This document shows, piece after piece, positions 35,301-49,292 of a stretch of 64,000 bases of DNA. The notes under the pieces are model-generated. The model saw only the letters and a list, made by a program, of their open reading frames with translations. It was not told the DNA's origin and ran no database searches. Position numbers and translations under genes: made by a program. Source of the stretch: Brachyhypopomus gauderio (Eukaryota > Chordata > Actinopteri > Gymnotiformes > Hypopomidae); the NCBI RefSeq assembly GCF_052324685.1, contig NW_027506919.1:303314-367313 (forward strand), in the 5' to 3' direction. The first letter of the stretch is position 1; every line of letters begins with the position of its first letter.

Positions 35301-38300
35301 CAGTATCTGTTAAAGTTTTGACAGTTGCTCTTCAGCAGGAGGCTAAATGTCATGACCTAACAACTGCTTACATAAAGGAAAGGCACCGCTGGGACTTGAA
35401 CCCAGGACTTCCTGTTTACTAGACAGGCGCTATGACCAGCTAAGCCACGGCGCCACGCCATGGCTTTTTACTGTGAATTGGTGTCATTAGTGAGGAGCGA
35501 TGAATTTTGTTGTTTTCAAAGAAAAAATGACTCTGGTGGGACTCGAACCCACAACCTTTGAATGGCCACACACCTGCGTCTAGAAGTCCAATGCGCTATC
35601 CATTGCGCCACAGAGCCCAGCATGTGTTAAAGTTTTGACAGTTGCTCTTCAGCAGGAGGCTAAATGTCATGACCTAACAACTGCTTACATAAAGGAAAGG
35701 CACCGCTGGGACTTGAACCCAGGACTTCCTGTTTACTAGACAGGCGCTATGACCAGCTAAGCCACGGCGCCACGCCATGGCTTTTTACTGTGGATTGGTG
35801 TCATTAGTGAGGAGCGATGAATTTTGTTGTTTTCAAAGAAAAATGACTCTGGTGGGACTCAAACCCACAACCTTTGAATGGCCACACACCTGCGTCTAGA
35901 AGTCCAATGCGCTATCCATTGCGCCACAGAGCCCAGCATGTGTTAAAGTTTTGACAGTTGCTCTTCAGCAGGAGGCTAAATGTCATGACCTAACAACTGC
36001 TTACATAATGGAAAGGCACCGCTGGGATTTGAACCCAGGATTTCCTGTTTACTAGACAGGCGCTATGACCAGCTAAGCCACGGCGCCACGCCATGCCTGT
36101 TTACTGTGGATTGGTGTCATTAGTGAGGAGCGATGAATTTTGTTGTTTTCAAAGAAAAAACGACTCTGGTGGGACTCGAACCCACAACCTTTGAATGGCC
36201 ACACACCTGCGTCTAGAAGTCCAATGCGCTATCCATTGCGCCACAGAGCCCAGTATGTGTTAAAGTTTTGACAGTTGCTCTTCAGCATGAGGCTGAATGT
36301 CATGACCTAACAACTGCTTACATAATAGAAAGGCACCGCTGGGATTTGAACCCAGGACTTCCTGTTTACTAGACAGGCGCTATGACCAGCAAAGCCACGG
36401 CGCCATGCCATGGCTTTTTACTGTGGATTGGTGTCATTAGTGAGGAGCGATGAATTTTGTTGTTTTGAAAGAAAAAAAGACTCTGGTGGGACTCGAACCC
36501 ACAACCTTTGAATAGCCACACACCTGCGTCTAGAAGTCCAATGCGCTATCCATTGCGCCACAGAGCCCAGTATGTGTTAAAGTTTTGACAGTTGCTCTTC
36601 AGCATGAGGCTGAATGTCATGACCTAACAACTGCTTACATAATAGAAAGGCACCGCTGGGATTTGAACCCAGGACTTCCTGTTTACTAGACAGGCGCTAT
36701 GAGCAGCTAAGCCACAGCGCCACGCCATGGCTTTTTACTGTGGATTGGTGTCATTAGTGAGGAGCGATGAATTTTGTTGTTTTCATAGAAAAAACGACTC
36801 TGGGGGGACTCGAACCCACAACCTTTGAATGGCCACACACCTGCGTCTAGAAGTCCAATGCGCTATCCATTGCGCCACAGAGCACAGTATGTGTTAAAGT
36901 TTTGACAGTTGCTCTTCAGCAGGAGGCTAAATGTCATGACCTAACAACTGCTTACATAAAGGAAAGGCACCGCTGGGATTTGAACCCAGGACTTCCTGTT
37001 TACTAGACAGGCGCTATGACCAGCTAAGCCACGGAGCCACGCCATGGCTTTTTACTGTGGATTGGTGTCATTAGTGAGGAGCGATGAATTTTGTTGTTTT
37101 CAAAGAAAAAATGACTCTGGTGGGACTTGAACCCACAACCTTTGAATGGCCACACACCTGCGTCTAGAAGTCCAATGTGCTATCCATTGCGCCACAGAGC
37201 CCAGTATGTGTTAAAGTTTTGACAGTTGCTCTTCAGCATGAGGCTGAATGTCATGACCTAACAACTGCTTACATAATAGAAAGGCACCGCTGGGATTTGA
37301 ACCCAGGACTTCCTGTTTACTAGACCGGCGCTATGACCAGCAAAGCCACGGCGCCACGCCATGGCTTTTTACTGTGGATTGGTGTCATTAGTGAGGAGCG
37401 ATGAATTTTGTTGTTTTCAAAGAAAAAAAGACTCTGGTGGGACTCGAACCCACAACCTTTGAATGGCCACACACCTGCGTCTAGAAGTCCAATGCGCTAT
37501 CCATTGCGCCACAGAGCCCAGTATGTGTTAAAGTTTTGACAGTTGCTCTTCAGCATGAGGCTGAATGTCATGACCTAACAACTGCTTACATAATAGAAAG
37601 GCACCGCTGGGATTTGAACCCAGGACTTCCTGTTTACTAGACAGGCGCTATGACCAGCTAAGCCACGGCGCCACGCCATGGCTTTTTACTGTGGATTGGT
37701 GTCATTAGTGAGGAGCGATGAATTTTGTTGTTTTCAAAGAATAAACGACTCTGGGGGGACTCGAACCCACAACCTTTGAATGGCCACACACCTGAGTCTA
37801 GAAGTCCAATGCGCTATCCATTTTGCCACAGAGCACAGTATGTGTTAAAGTTTTGACAGTTGCTCTTCAGCAGGAGGCTAAATGTCATGACCTAATAACT
37901 GCTTACATAAAGGAAAGGCACCGCTGGGATTTGAACCCAGGACTTCCTGTTTACTAGACAGGCGCTATGACCAGCTAAGCCACGGAGCCGCACCATGGCT
38001 TTTTACTGTGGATTGGTGTCATTAGTGAGGAGCGATGAATTTTGTTGTTTTCAAAGAAAAAATGACTCTGGTGGGACTTGAACCCACAACCTTTGAATGG
38101 CCACACACCTGCGTCTAGAAGTCCAATGCACTATCCATTGCGCCACAGAGCCCAGTATGTGTTAAAGTTTTGACAGTTGCTCTTCAGCAGGAGGCTAAAT
38201 GTCATGACCTAACAACTGCTTACATAAAGGAAAGGCACCGCTGGGATTTGAACCCAGGACTTCCTGTTTACTAGACAGGCGCTATGACCAGCTAAGCCAC

Positions 38301-41300
38301 GGAGCCGCGCCATGGCTTTTTACTGTGGATTGGTGTCATTAGTGAGGAGCGATGAATTTTGTTGTTTTCAAAGAAAAAATTACTCTGGTGGGACTTAAGC
38401 CCACAACCTTTGAATGGCCACACACCTGCGTCTAGAAGTCCAATGCGCTATCCATTGCGCCACAGAGCCCAGTATGTGTTAAAGTTTTGACAGTTGCTCT
38501 TCAGCAGGAGGCTAAATGTCATGACCTAAAAACTGCTTATATAAAGGAAAGGCACCGCTGGGATTTGAACCCAGGACTTCCTGTTTACTAGACAGGCACT
38601 ATGACCAGCTAAGCCACGGCGCCACGCCATGGCTTTTTACTGTGGATTGGTGTCATTAGTGAGGAGCGATGAATTTTGTTGTTTTCAAAGAAAAAACGAC
38701 TCTGGGGGGACTCGAACCCACAACCTTTGAATGGCCACACACCTGCGTCTAGAAGTCCAATGCGCTATCCATTGCACCACAGAGCCCAGTATGTATTAAA
38801 GTTTTGACAGTTGCTCTTCAGCAGGAGGCTAAATGTCATGACCTAACAACTGCTTACATAATAGAAAGGCACCGCTGGGATTTGAACCCAGGACTTCCTG
38901 TTTACTAGACAGGCGCTATGACCAGCTAAGCCACGGCGCCACACAATGGCTTTTTACTGTGGATTGGTGTCATTAGTGAGGAGCAATGAATTTTGTTGTT
39001 TTCAAAGAAAAAACGACTCTGGTGGGACTCGAACCCACAACCTTTGAATGGCCACACACCTGCGTCTAGAAGTCCAATGCGCTATCCATTGCGCCACAGA
39101 GCCCAGTATGTGTTAAAGTTTTGACAGTTGCTCTTCAGCAGGAGGCTAAATGTCATGACCTAACAACTGCTTACATAAAGGAAAGGCACCGCTGGGATTT
39201 GAACCCAGGACTTCCTGTTTACTAGACAGGCGCTATGACCAGCTAAGCCACGGCGCCACGCCATGGCTTTTTACTGTGCATTGGTGTCATTAGTGAGGAG
39301 CGATGAATTTTGTTGTTTTCAAAGAAAAAATGACTCTGGTGGGACTTAAGCCCACAACCTTTGAATGGCCACACACCTGCGTCTAGAAGTCCAATGCGCT
39401 ATCCATTGCGCCACAGAGCCCAGTATGTGTTAAAGTTTTGACAGTTGCTCTTCAGCAGGAGGCTAAATGTCATGACCTAACAACTGCTTACATAAAGGAA
39501 AGGCACCGCTGGGATTTGAACCCAGGACTTCCTGTTTACTAGAAAGGCGCTATGACCAGGTAAGCCACGGCGCCACGCCATGGCTTTTTACTGTGCATTG
39601 GTGTCATTAGTGAGGAGCGATGAATTTTGTGGTTTTCAAAGAAAAAACGACTCTGGTGGGATTTGAACCCACAACCTTTGAATGGCCACACACCTGCATC
39701 TAGATGTCCAATGCTCTATCCATTGCGCCACAGAGCCCAGTATGTGTTAAAGTTTTGACAGTTGCTCTTCAGCATGAGGCTGAATGTCATGACCTAACAA
39801 CTGCTTACATAATAGAAAGGCACCGCTGGGATTTGAACCCAGGACTTCCTGTTTACTAGACAGGCGCTATGACCAGCTAAGCCACGGCGCCACGCCATGG
39901 CTTTTAACTGTGGATTGGTGTCATTAGTGAGGAGCGATGAATTTTGTTGTTTTCAAAGAAAAAACGACTCTGGTGGGACTCGAACACACAACCTTTGAAT
40001 GGCCACACACCTGCGTCTAGAAGTCTAATGCGCTATCCATTGCGCCACAGAGCCCAGTATGTGTTAAAGTTTTGACAGTTGCTCTTCAGCAGGAGGCTAA
40101 ATGTCATGACCTAACAACTGCTTACATAAAGGAAAGGCACCGCTGTTATTTGAACCCAGGACTTCCTGTTTACTAGACAGGCGCTATGACCAGGTAAGCC
40201 ACGGCGCCACGCCATGGCTTTTTACTGTGCATTGGTGTCATTAGTGGGGAGCGATGAATTTTGTGGTTTTCAAAGAAAAAAAGACTCTGGTGGGACTCGA
40301 ACCCACAACCTTTGAATGGCCACACACCTGCGTCTAGAAGTCCAATGCGCTATCCATTGCGCCACAGAGCCCAGTATGTGTTAAAGTTTTGACAGTTGCT
40401 CTTCAGCATGAGGCTGAATGTCATGACCTAACAACTGCTTACATAATAGAAAGGCACCGCTGGGATTTGAACCCAGGACTTCCTGTTTACTAGACAGGCG
40501 CTATGACCAGCTAAGCCACGGCGCCACGCCATGGCTTTTTACTGTGGATTGGTGTCATTAGTGAGGAGCGATGAATTTTGTTGTTTTCAAAGAATAAACG
40601 ACTCTGGGGGGACTCGAACCCACAACCTTTGAATGGCCACACACCTGAGTCTAGAAGTCCAATGCGCTATCCATTTTGCCACAGAGCACAGTATGTGTTA
40701 AAGTTTTGACAGTTGCTCTTCAGCAGGAGGCTAAATGTCATGACCTAACAACTGCTTACATAAAGGAAAGGCACCGCTGGGATTTGAACCCAGGACTTCC
40801 TGTTTACTAGACAGGCGCTATGACCAGCTAAGCCACGGAGCCGCACCATGGCTTTTTACTGTGGATTGGTGTCATTAGTGAGGAGCGATGAATTTTGTTG
40901 TTTTCAAAGAAAAAATGACTCTGGTGGGACTTGAACCCACAACCTTTGAATGGCCACACACCTGCGTCTAGAAGTCCAATGCACTATCCATTGCGCCACA
41001 GAGCCCAGTATGTGTTAAAGTTTTGACAGTTGCTCTTCAGCAGGAGGCTAAATGTCATGACCTAACAACTGCTTACATAAAGGAAAGGCACCGCTGGGAT
41101 TTGAACCCAGGACTTCCTGTTTACTAGACAGGCGCTATGACCAGCTAAGCCACGGAGCCGCGCCATGGCTTTTTACTGTGGATTGGTGTCATTAGTGAGG
41201 AGCGATGAATTTTGTTGTTTTCAAAGAAAAAATTACTCTGGTGGGACTTAAGCCCACAACCTTTGAATGGCCACACACCTGCGTCTAGAAGTCCAATGCG

Positions 41301-44300
41301 CTATCCATTGCGCCACAGAGCCCAGTATGTGTTAAAGTTTTGACAGTTGCTCTTCAGCAGGAGGCTAAATGTCATGACCTAAAAACTGCTTATATAAAGG
41401 AAAGGCACCGCTGGGATTTGAACCCAGGACTTCCTGTTTACTAGACAGGCACTATGACCAGCTAAGCCACGGCGCCACGCCATGGCTTTTTACTGTGGAT
41501 TGGTGTCATTAGTGAGGAGCGATGAATTTTGTTGTTTTCAAAGAAAAAACGACTCTGGGGGGACTCGAACCCACAACCTTTGAATGGCCACACACCTGCG
41601 TCTAGAAGTCCAATGCGCTATCCATTGCACCACAGAGCCCAGTATGTATTAAAGTTTTGACAGTTGCTCTTCAGCAGGAGGCTAAATGTCATGACCTAAC
41701 AACTGCTTACATAATAGAAAGGCACCGCTGGGATTTGAACCCAGGACTTCCTGTTTACTAGACAGGCGCTATGACCAGCTAAGCCACGGCGCCACACAAT
41801 GGCTTTTTACTGTGGATTGGTGTCATTAGTGAGGAGCAATGAATTTTGTTGTTTTCAAAGAAAAAACGACTCTGGTGGGACTCGAACCCACAACCTTTGA
41901 ATGGCCACACACCTGCGTCTAGAAGTCCAATGCGCTATCCATTGCGCCACAGAGCCCAGTATGTGTTAAAGTTTTGACAGTTGCTCTTCAGCAGGAGGCT
42001 AAATGTCATGACCTAACAACTGCTTACATAAAGGAAAGGCACCGCTGGGATTTGAACCCAGGACTTCCTGTTTACTAGACAGGCGCTATGACCAGCTAAG
42101 CCACGGCGCCACGCCATGGCTTTTAACTGTGGATTGGTGTCATTAGTGAGGAGCGATGAATTTTGTTGTTTTCAAAGAAAAAACGACTCTGGTGGGACTC
42201 GAACACACAACCTTTGAATGGCCACACACCTGCGTCTAGAAGTCTAATGCGCTATCCATTGCGCCACAGAGCCCAGTATGTGTTAAAGTTTTGACAGTTG
42301 CTCTTCAGCATGAGGCTGAATGTCATGACCTAACAACTGCTTACATAATAGAAAGGCACCGCTGGGATTTGAACCCAGGACTTCCTGTTTACTAGACAGG
42401 CGCTATGACCAGCTAAGCCACGGCGCCACGCCATGGCTTTTTACTGTGGATTGGTGTCATTAGTGAGGAGCGATGAATTTTGTTGTTTTCAAAGAATAAA
42501 CGACTCTGGGGGGACTCGAACCCACAACCTTTGAATGGCCACACACCTGAGTCTAGAAGTCCAATGCGCTATCCATTTTGCCACAGAGCACAGTATGTGT
42601 TAAAGTTTTGACAGTTGCTCTTCAGCAGGAGGCTAAATGTCATGACCTAACAACTGCTTACATAAAGGAAAGGCACCGCTGGGATTTGAACCCAGGACTT
42701 CCTGTTTACTAGACAGGCGCTATGACCAGCTAAGCCACGGAGCCGCACCATGGCTTTTTACTGTGGATTGGTGTCATTAGTGAGGAGCGATGAATTTTGT
42801 TGTTTTCAAAGAAAAAATGACTCTGGTGGGACTTGAACCCACAACCTTTGAATGGCCACACACCTGCGTCTAGAAGTCCAATGCACTATCCATTGCGCCA
42901 CAGAGCCCAGTATGTGTTAAAGTTTTGACAGTTGCTCTTCAGCAGGAGGCTAAATGTCATGACCTAACAACTGCTTACATAAAGGAAAGGCACCGCTGGG
43001 ATTTGAACCCAGGACTTCCTGTTTACTAGACAGGCGCTATGACCAGCTAAGCCACGGAGCCGCGCCATGGCTTTTTACTGTGGATTGGTGTCATTAGTGA
43101 GGAGCGATGAATTTTGTTGTTTTCAAAGAAAAAATTACTCTGGTGGGACTTAAGCCCACAACCTTTGAATGGCCACACACCTGCGTCTAGAAGTCCAATG
43201 CGCTATCCATTGCGCCACAGAGCCCAGTATGTGTTAAAGTTTTGACAGTTGCTCTTCAGCAGGAGGCTAAATGTCATGACCTAAAAACTGCTTATATAAA
43301 GGAAAGGCACCGCTGGGATTTGAACCCAGGACTTCCTGTTTACTAGACAGGCACTATGACCAGCTAAGCCACGGCGCCACGCCATGGCTTTTTACTGTGG
43401 ATTGGTGTCATTAGTGAGGAGCGATGAATTTTGTTGTTTTCAAAGAAAAAACGACTCTGGGGGGACTCGAACCCACAACCTTTGAATGGCCACACACCTG
43501 CGTCTAGAAGTCCAATGCGCTATCCATTGCACCACAGAGCCCAGTATGTATTAAAGTTTTGACAGTTGCTCTTCAGCAGGAGGCTAAATGTCATGACCTA
43601 ACAACTGCTTACATAATAGAAAGGCACCGCTGGGATTTGAACCCAGGACTTCCTGTTTACTAGACAGGCGCTATGACCAGCTAAGCCACGGCGCCACACA
43701 ATGGCTTTTTACTGTGGATTGGTGTCATTAGTGAGGAGCAATGAATTTTGTTGTTTTCAAAGAAAAAACGACTCTGGTGGGACTCGAACCCACAACCTTT
43801 GAATGGCCACACACCTGCGTCTAGAAGTCCAATGCGCTATCCATTGCGCCACAGAGCCCAGTATGTGTTAAAGTTTTGACAGTTGCTCTTCAGCAGGAGG
43901 CTAAATGTCATGACCTAACAACTGCTTACATAAAGGAAAGGCACCGCTGGGATTTGAACCCAGGACTTCCTGTTTACTAGACAGGCGCTATGACCAGCTA
44001 AGCCACGGCGCCACGCCATGGCTTTTTACTGTGCATTGGTGTCATTAGTGAGGAGCGATGAATTTTGTTGTTTTCAAAGAAAAAATGACTCTGGTGGGAC
44101 TTAAGCCCACAACCTTTGAATGGCCACACACCTGCGTCTAGAAGTCCAATGCGCTATCCATTGCGCCACAGAGCCCAGTATGTGTTAAAGTTTTGACAGT
44201 TGCTCTTCAGCAGGAGGCTAAATGTCATGACCTAACAACTGCTTACATAAAGGAAAGGCACCGCTGGGATTTGAACCCAGGACTTCCTGTTTACTAGAAA

Positions 44301-45036
44301 GGCGCTATGACCAGGTAAGCCACGGCGCCACGCCATGGCTTTTTACTGTGCATTGGTGTCATTAGTGAGGAGCGATGAATTTTGTGGTTTTCAAAGAAAA
44401 AACGACTCTGGTGGGATTTGAACCCACAACCTTTGAATGGCCACACACCTGCATCTAGATGTCCAATGCTCTATCCATTGCGCCACAGAGCCCAGTATGT
44501 GTTAAAGTTTTGACAGTTGCTCTTCAGCATGAGGCTGAATGTCATGACCTAACAACTGCTTACATAATAGAAAGGCACCGCTGGGATTTGAACCCAGGAC
44601 TTCCTGTTTACTAGACAGGCGCTATGACCAGCTAAGCCACGGCGCCACGCCATGGCTTTTAACTGTGGATTGGTGTCATTAGTGAGGAGCGATGAATTTT
44701 GTTGTTTTCAAGGAAAAAACGACTCTGGTGGGACTCGAACACACAACCTTTGAATGGCCACACACCTGCGTCTAGAAGTCTAATGCGCTATCCATTGCGC
44801 CACAGAGCCCAGTATGTGTTAAAGTTTTGACAGTTGCTCTTCAGCAGGAGGCTAAATGTCATGACCTAACAACTGCTTACATAAAGGAAAGGCACCGCTG
44901 GGATTTGAACCCAGGACTTCCTGTTTACTAGACAGGCGCTATGACCAGCTAAGCCACGGCGACACGCCATGGCTTTTTACTGTGCATTGGTGTCATTAGT
45001 GAGGAGCGATGAATTTTGTTGTTTTCAAAGAAAAAA

Positions 45037-45083
45037 CGACTCTGGTGGGACTTCCAATGCGCTATCCATTGCACCACAGAGCC
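45037..45083 (-). pseudogene. tRNA-Arg, 43-bp deletion copy 7
   Basis: Same deletion in block D, but followed by a catgaggctgaatgtgatg spacer. The deleted gene has thus been recombined onto the other spacer family. Confidence 0.9.
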
Positions 45084-45944
45084 CAGTATGTGTTAAAGTT
45101 TTGACAGTTGCTCTTCAGCATGAGGCTGAATGTGATGACCTAACAACTGCTTACATAATAGAAAGGCACCGCTGGGATTTGAACCCAGGACTTCCTGTTT
45201 ACTAGACAGGCGCTATGACCAGCTAAGCCACGGCGCCACGCCATGGCTTTTTACTGTGGATTGGTGTCATTAGTGAGGAGCGATGAATTTTGTTGTTTTC
45301 AAAGAAAAAACGACTCTGGTGGGACTTGAACCCACAACCTTTGAATGGCCACACACCTGCATCTAGATGTCCAATGCTCTATCCATTGCGCCACAGAGCC
45401 CAGTATGTGTTAAAGTTTTGACAGTTGCTCTTCAGCATGAGGCTGAATGTCATGACCTAACAACTGCTTACATAATAGAAAGGCACCACTGGGATTTGAA
45501 CCCAGGACTTCCTGTTTACTAGACAGGCGCTATGACCAGCTAAGCCACGGCGCCACGCCATGGCTTTTAACTGTGGATTGGTGTCATTAGTGAGGAGCGA
45601 TGAATTTTGTTGTTTTCAAAGAAAAAATGACTCTGGTGGGACTCGAACCCACAACCTTTGAATGGCCACACACCTGCGTCTAGAAGTCTAATGCGCTGTC
45701 CATTGCGCCACAGAGCCCAGTATGTGTTAAAGTTTTGACAGTTGCTCTTCAGCAGGAGGCTAAATGTCATGACCTAACAACTGCTTACATAAAGGAAAGG
45801 CACCGCTGGGATTTGAACTCAGGACTTCCTGTTTACTAGACAGGCGCTATGGCCAGCTAAGCCACGGCGACACGCCATGGCTTTTTACTGTGCATTGGTG
45901 TCATTAGTGAGGAGCGATGAATTTTGTTGTTTTCAAAGAAAAAA

Positions 45945-45991
45945 CGACTCTGGTGGGACTTCCAATGCGCTATCCATTGCACCACAGAGCC
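45945..45991 (-). pseudogene. tRNA-Arg, 43-bp deletion copy 8
   Basis: Same deletion with the cagtttgtg mark. A lost-spacer unit follows, the same order as at 19.5-19.9 kb. Confidence 0.9.
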
Positions 45992-46153
45992 CAGTTTGTG
46001 TTAAAGTTTTGACAGTTGCTCTTCAGCAGGAGGCTAAATGTCATGACCTAACAACTGCTTACATAAAGGAAAGGCACCGCTGGGATTTGAACCCAGGACT
46101 TCCTGTTTACTAGACAGGCACTATGACCAGCTAAGCCACGGCGCCGCGCCATG

Positions 46154-46226
46154 GGCCTCGAACCCACGACCTTACCACACACCTGCGTCTAGAAGTCCAA
46201 TGCGCTATCCATTGCACCACAGAGCT
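46154..46226 (-). pseudogene. tRNA-Arg missing 3' acceptor, copy 3
   Basis: Same breakpoints as 19718..19790. It again follows a 43-bp-deletion unit. Confidence 0.85.
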
Positions 46227-46770
46227 CAGTATGTGTTAAAGTTTTGTCAGTTGCTCTTCAGCATGAGGCTGAATGTCATGACCTAACAACTGCTTACATA
46301 ATAGAAAGGCACAGCTGGGATTTGAACCCAGGACTTCCTGTTTACTAGACACGGGCTATGATCAGCTAAGCCACGGCGCCGTACCATGGCTTTTTACTGT
46401 GGATTGGTGTCATTAGTGAGGAGCGATGAATTTTTTTGTTTTCAAAGAAAAAACGACTCTGGTGGGACTCGAACCCACAACCTTTGAATGGCCACACACC
46501 TGCGTCTAGAAGTCTAATGCGCTATCCATTGCGCCACAGAGCCCAGTATGTGTTAAAGTTTTGACAGTTGCTCTTCAGCAGGAGGCTAAATGTCATGACC
46601 TAACAACTGCTTACATAAAGGAAAGGCACCGCTGGGATTTGAACTCAGGACTTCCTGTTTACTAGACAGGCGCTATGGCCAGCTAAGCCACGGCGACACG
46701 CCATGGCTTTTTACTGTGCATTGGTGTCATTAGTGAGGCGCGATGAATTTTGTTGTTTTCAAAGAAAAAA

Positions 46771-46817
46771 CGACTCTGGTGGGACTTCCAATGCGCTATC
46801 CATTGCACCACAGAGCC
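46771..46817 (-). pseudogene. tRNA-Arg, 43-bp deletion copy 9
   Basis: Same deletion with the cagtttgtg mark, 826 bp after copy 8 (235 + 317 + 274). The left spacer has gaggcgcgatg for gaggagcgatg. Confidence 0.9.
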
Positions 46818-46979
46818 CAGTTTGTGTTAAAGTTTTGACAGTTGCTCTTCAGCAGGAGGCTAAATGTCATGACCTAACAACTGCTTACATAAAGGAAAGG
46901 CACCGCTGGGATTTGAACCCAGGACTTCCTGTTTACTAGACAGGCACTATGACCAGCTAAGCCACGGCGCCGCGCAATG

Positions 46980-47052
46980 GGCCTCGAACCCACGACCTTA
47001 CCACACACCTGCGTCTAGAAGTCCAATGCGCTATCCATTGCACCACAGAGCT
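46980..47052 (-). pseudogene. tRNA-Arg missing 3' acceptor, copy 4
   Basis: Same breakpoints, 826 bp after copy 3, with gcgcaatggg at the junction. Confidence 0.85.
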
Positions 47053-47447
47053 CAGTATGTGTTAAAGTTTTGTCAGTTGCTCTTCAGCACGAGGCTGAAT
47101 GTCATGACCTAACAACTGCTTACATAATAGAAAGGCACAGCTGGGATTTGAACCCAGGACTTCCTGTTTACTAGACAGGGGCTATGATCAGCTAAGCCAC
47201 GGCGCCGTACCATGGCTTTTTACTGTGGATTGGTGTCATTAGTGAGGAGCGATGAATTTTTTTGTTTTCAAAGAAAAATTGACTGGTGGGACTCGAACCC
47301 ACAACCTTTGAATGGCCACACACCTGCGTCTAGAAGTCCAATGCGCTAGCCATTGCGCCACACAGCTCAGTATGTGTTAAAGTTTTGAGAGTTGCTCTTC
47401 AGCATGAGGCTGAATGTCATGACCTAACAACTGCTTACATAATAGAA

Positions 47448-47537
47448 AGGCACCGCTGGGATTTGAACCCACAACCTTCAAATGGCCACACACCTGCGTC
47501 TAGAAGTCCAATGCGCTATCCATTACGCCACAGAGCC
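47448..47537 (-). tRNA. Chimeric Arg/Thr tRNA, copy 5
   Basis: Same fusion as copy 2 and with its cagtatctg spacer mark, but with the normal ccgctggg 3' acceptor. Confidence 0.78.
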
Positions 47538-49202
47538 CAGTATCTGTTAAAGTTTTGACAGTTGCTCTTCAGCATGAGGCTGAATGTCATGACCTAACAA
47601 CTGCTTACATAATAGAAAGGCACCGCTGGGATTTGAACCCAGGACTTCCTGTTTACTAGACTGGCGCTATGAAAAGCTAAGACACGGCGCCACGCCCTGG
47701 CTTTTTACTGTGGATTGGTGTCATTAGTGAGGAGCGATGAATTTTGTTGTTTTCAAAGAAAAGACAACTCTGGTGGGACTCGAACCCACAACCTTTAAAT
47801 GGCCACACACCTGCGTCTAGAAGTCCAACGCGCTATCCATTGCACCACAGAGCTCAGTATGTGTTAAAGTTTTGACAGTTGCTCTTCAGCATGAGGCTGA
47901 ATGTCATGACCTAACAACTGCTCACATAATAGAAAGGCACCGCTGGGATTTGAACCCAGGACTTCCTGTTTACTAGACAGGCGCTATAACCAGCTAAGCC
48001 ACGGCGCCGTACCATAGATTTTTACTGTGGATTGGTGTCATTAGTGAGGAGCGATGAATTTTGTTGTTTTCAAAGAAAAAACAACTCTGGTGGGACTCGA
48101 ACCCACAACCTTTGAATGGCCACACACCTGCGTCTAGAAGTCCAATGCGCTATCCATTGCGCCACAGAGCCCAGTATGTGTTAAAGTTTTGACAGTTGCT
48201 CTTCAGCAGGAGGCTAAATGTCATGACCTAACAACTGCTTACATAAAGGAAAGGCACCGCTGGGATTTGAACCCAGGACTTCCTGTTTACTAGACAGGCG
48301 CTATGACCAGCTAAACCACGGCGCCGCACCATGGCTTTTTACTGTGCATTGGTGTCATTAGTGAGGAGCGATGAATTTTGTTGTTTTCAAAGAAAAAACA
48401 ACTCTGGTGGGACTTGAACCCACAACCTTTAAATGGCCACACACCTGCGTCTAGAAGTCCAATGCGCTAGCCATTGCGCCACAGAGCCCAGTATGTGTTA
48501 AAGTTTTGACAGTTGCTCTTCAGCAGGAGGCTAAATGTCATGACCTAACAACTGCTTACATAAAGGAAAGGCACCGCTGGGATTTGAACCCAGGACTTCC
48601 TGTTTACTAGACAGGCGCTATGATCAGCTAAGCCACGGCGCCGCGCCATGGCTTTTTACTGTGCATTGGTGTCATTAGTGAGGAGCGATGAATTTTGTTG
48701 TTTTCAAAGAAAAAACAACTCTGGTGGGACTTGAACCCACAACCTTTAAATGGCCACACACCTGCGTCTAGAAGTCCAATGCGCTAGCCATTGCGCCACA
48801 GAGCCCAGTATGTGTTAAAGTTTTGACAGTTGCTCTTCAGCAGGAGGCTAAATGTCATGACCTAACAACTGCTTACATAAAGGAAAGGCACCGCTGGGAT
48901 TTGAACCCAGGACTTCCTGTTTACTAGACAGGCGCTATGATCAGCTAAGCCACGGCGCCGCGCCATGGCTTTTTACTGTGCATTGGTGTCATTAGTGAGG
49001 AGCGATGAATTTTGTTGTTTTCAAAGAAAAAACAACTCTGGTGGGACTCGAACCCACAACCTTTGAATAGCCACACACCTGCGTCTAGAAGTCCAATGCG
49101 CTATCCATTGCGCCACACAGCTCAGTATGTGTTAAAGTTTTGACAGTTGCTCTTCAGCATGAGGCTGAATGTCATGACCTAACAACTGCTTACATAATAG
49201 AA

Positions 49203-49292
49203 AGGCACCGCTGGGATTTGAACACACAACCTTCGAATGGTCACACACCTGCTTCTAGATGACCAATGCGCAATCCATTGTGCACCAGAGCC
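49203..49292 (-). pseudogene. Chimeric Arg/Thr tRNA, degraded copy 6
   Basis: Same fusion, but with further changes: gaacacac in the T arm, loop C-A-TCT without U33, and an altered D arm (caatccattgtgcacc). It is the oldest-looking chimera and sits in the diverged edge block. Confidence 0.7.

Larger units (their letters stand above)
24776..39800 (-). repeat. Array block C: second copy of the 15,025-bp duplication
   Basis: Each landmark of block B recurs here at +15,025: Thr positions are those of block B plus 15,025 (24794 to 39502). All private variants I compared are shared: the ttgtagtcat spacer change (9549 and 24574 vicinity, again 12404 and 27429), accgcagag in an Arg copy (15068 and 30093), actcaggtg (16258 and 31283), the 43-bp Arg deletions, both chimeras, and ttttgtggtt (24603 and 39628). 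I found no difference between the copies in the places compared, but I did not align every base. The left junction at 24,775/24,776 joins a block-end spacer (cctaacaactgct) to the tatataaag spacer family. Confidence 0.95.
39801..47618 (-). repeat. Array block D: further partial copies, 25 Thr units
   Basis: Thr positions: 39819, 40136, 40453, 40770, 41087, 41404, 41721, 42038, 42355, 42672, 42989, 43306, 43623, 43940, 44257, 44574, 44891, 45165, 45482, 45799, 46073, 46308, 46625, 46899, 47134, then a chimera at 47449. A five-unit run is shared by 22575-24159, 37600-39184, 40453-42037 and 42355-43939. It starts with the gaataaac terminator variant and contains the attactc and cttaagccc variants. 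The two steps after the 15-kb duplication are 2,853 bp (9 units) and 1,902 bp (6 units). The stretch 44.9-47.5 kb repeats the deletion-rich run seen at 19.4-20.3 kb. Confidence 0.93.

Noticed and set aside
45567-45770. Minus-strand 67-codon frame through an Arg gene
   Set aside because: It reads through the tRNA body, intron and terminator. A Pol III gene explains the sequence fully.
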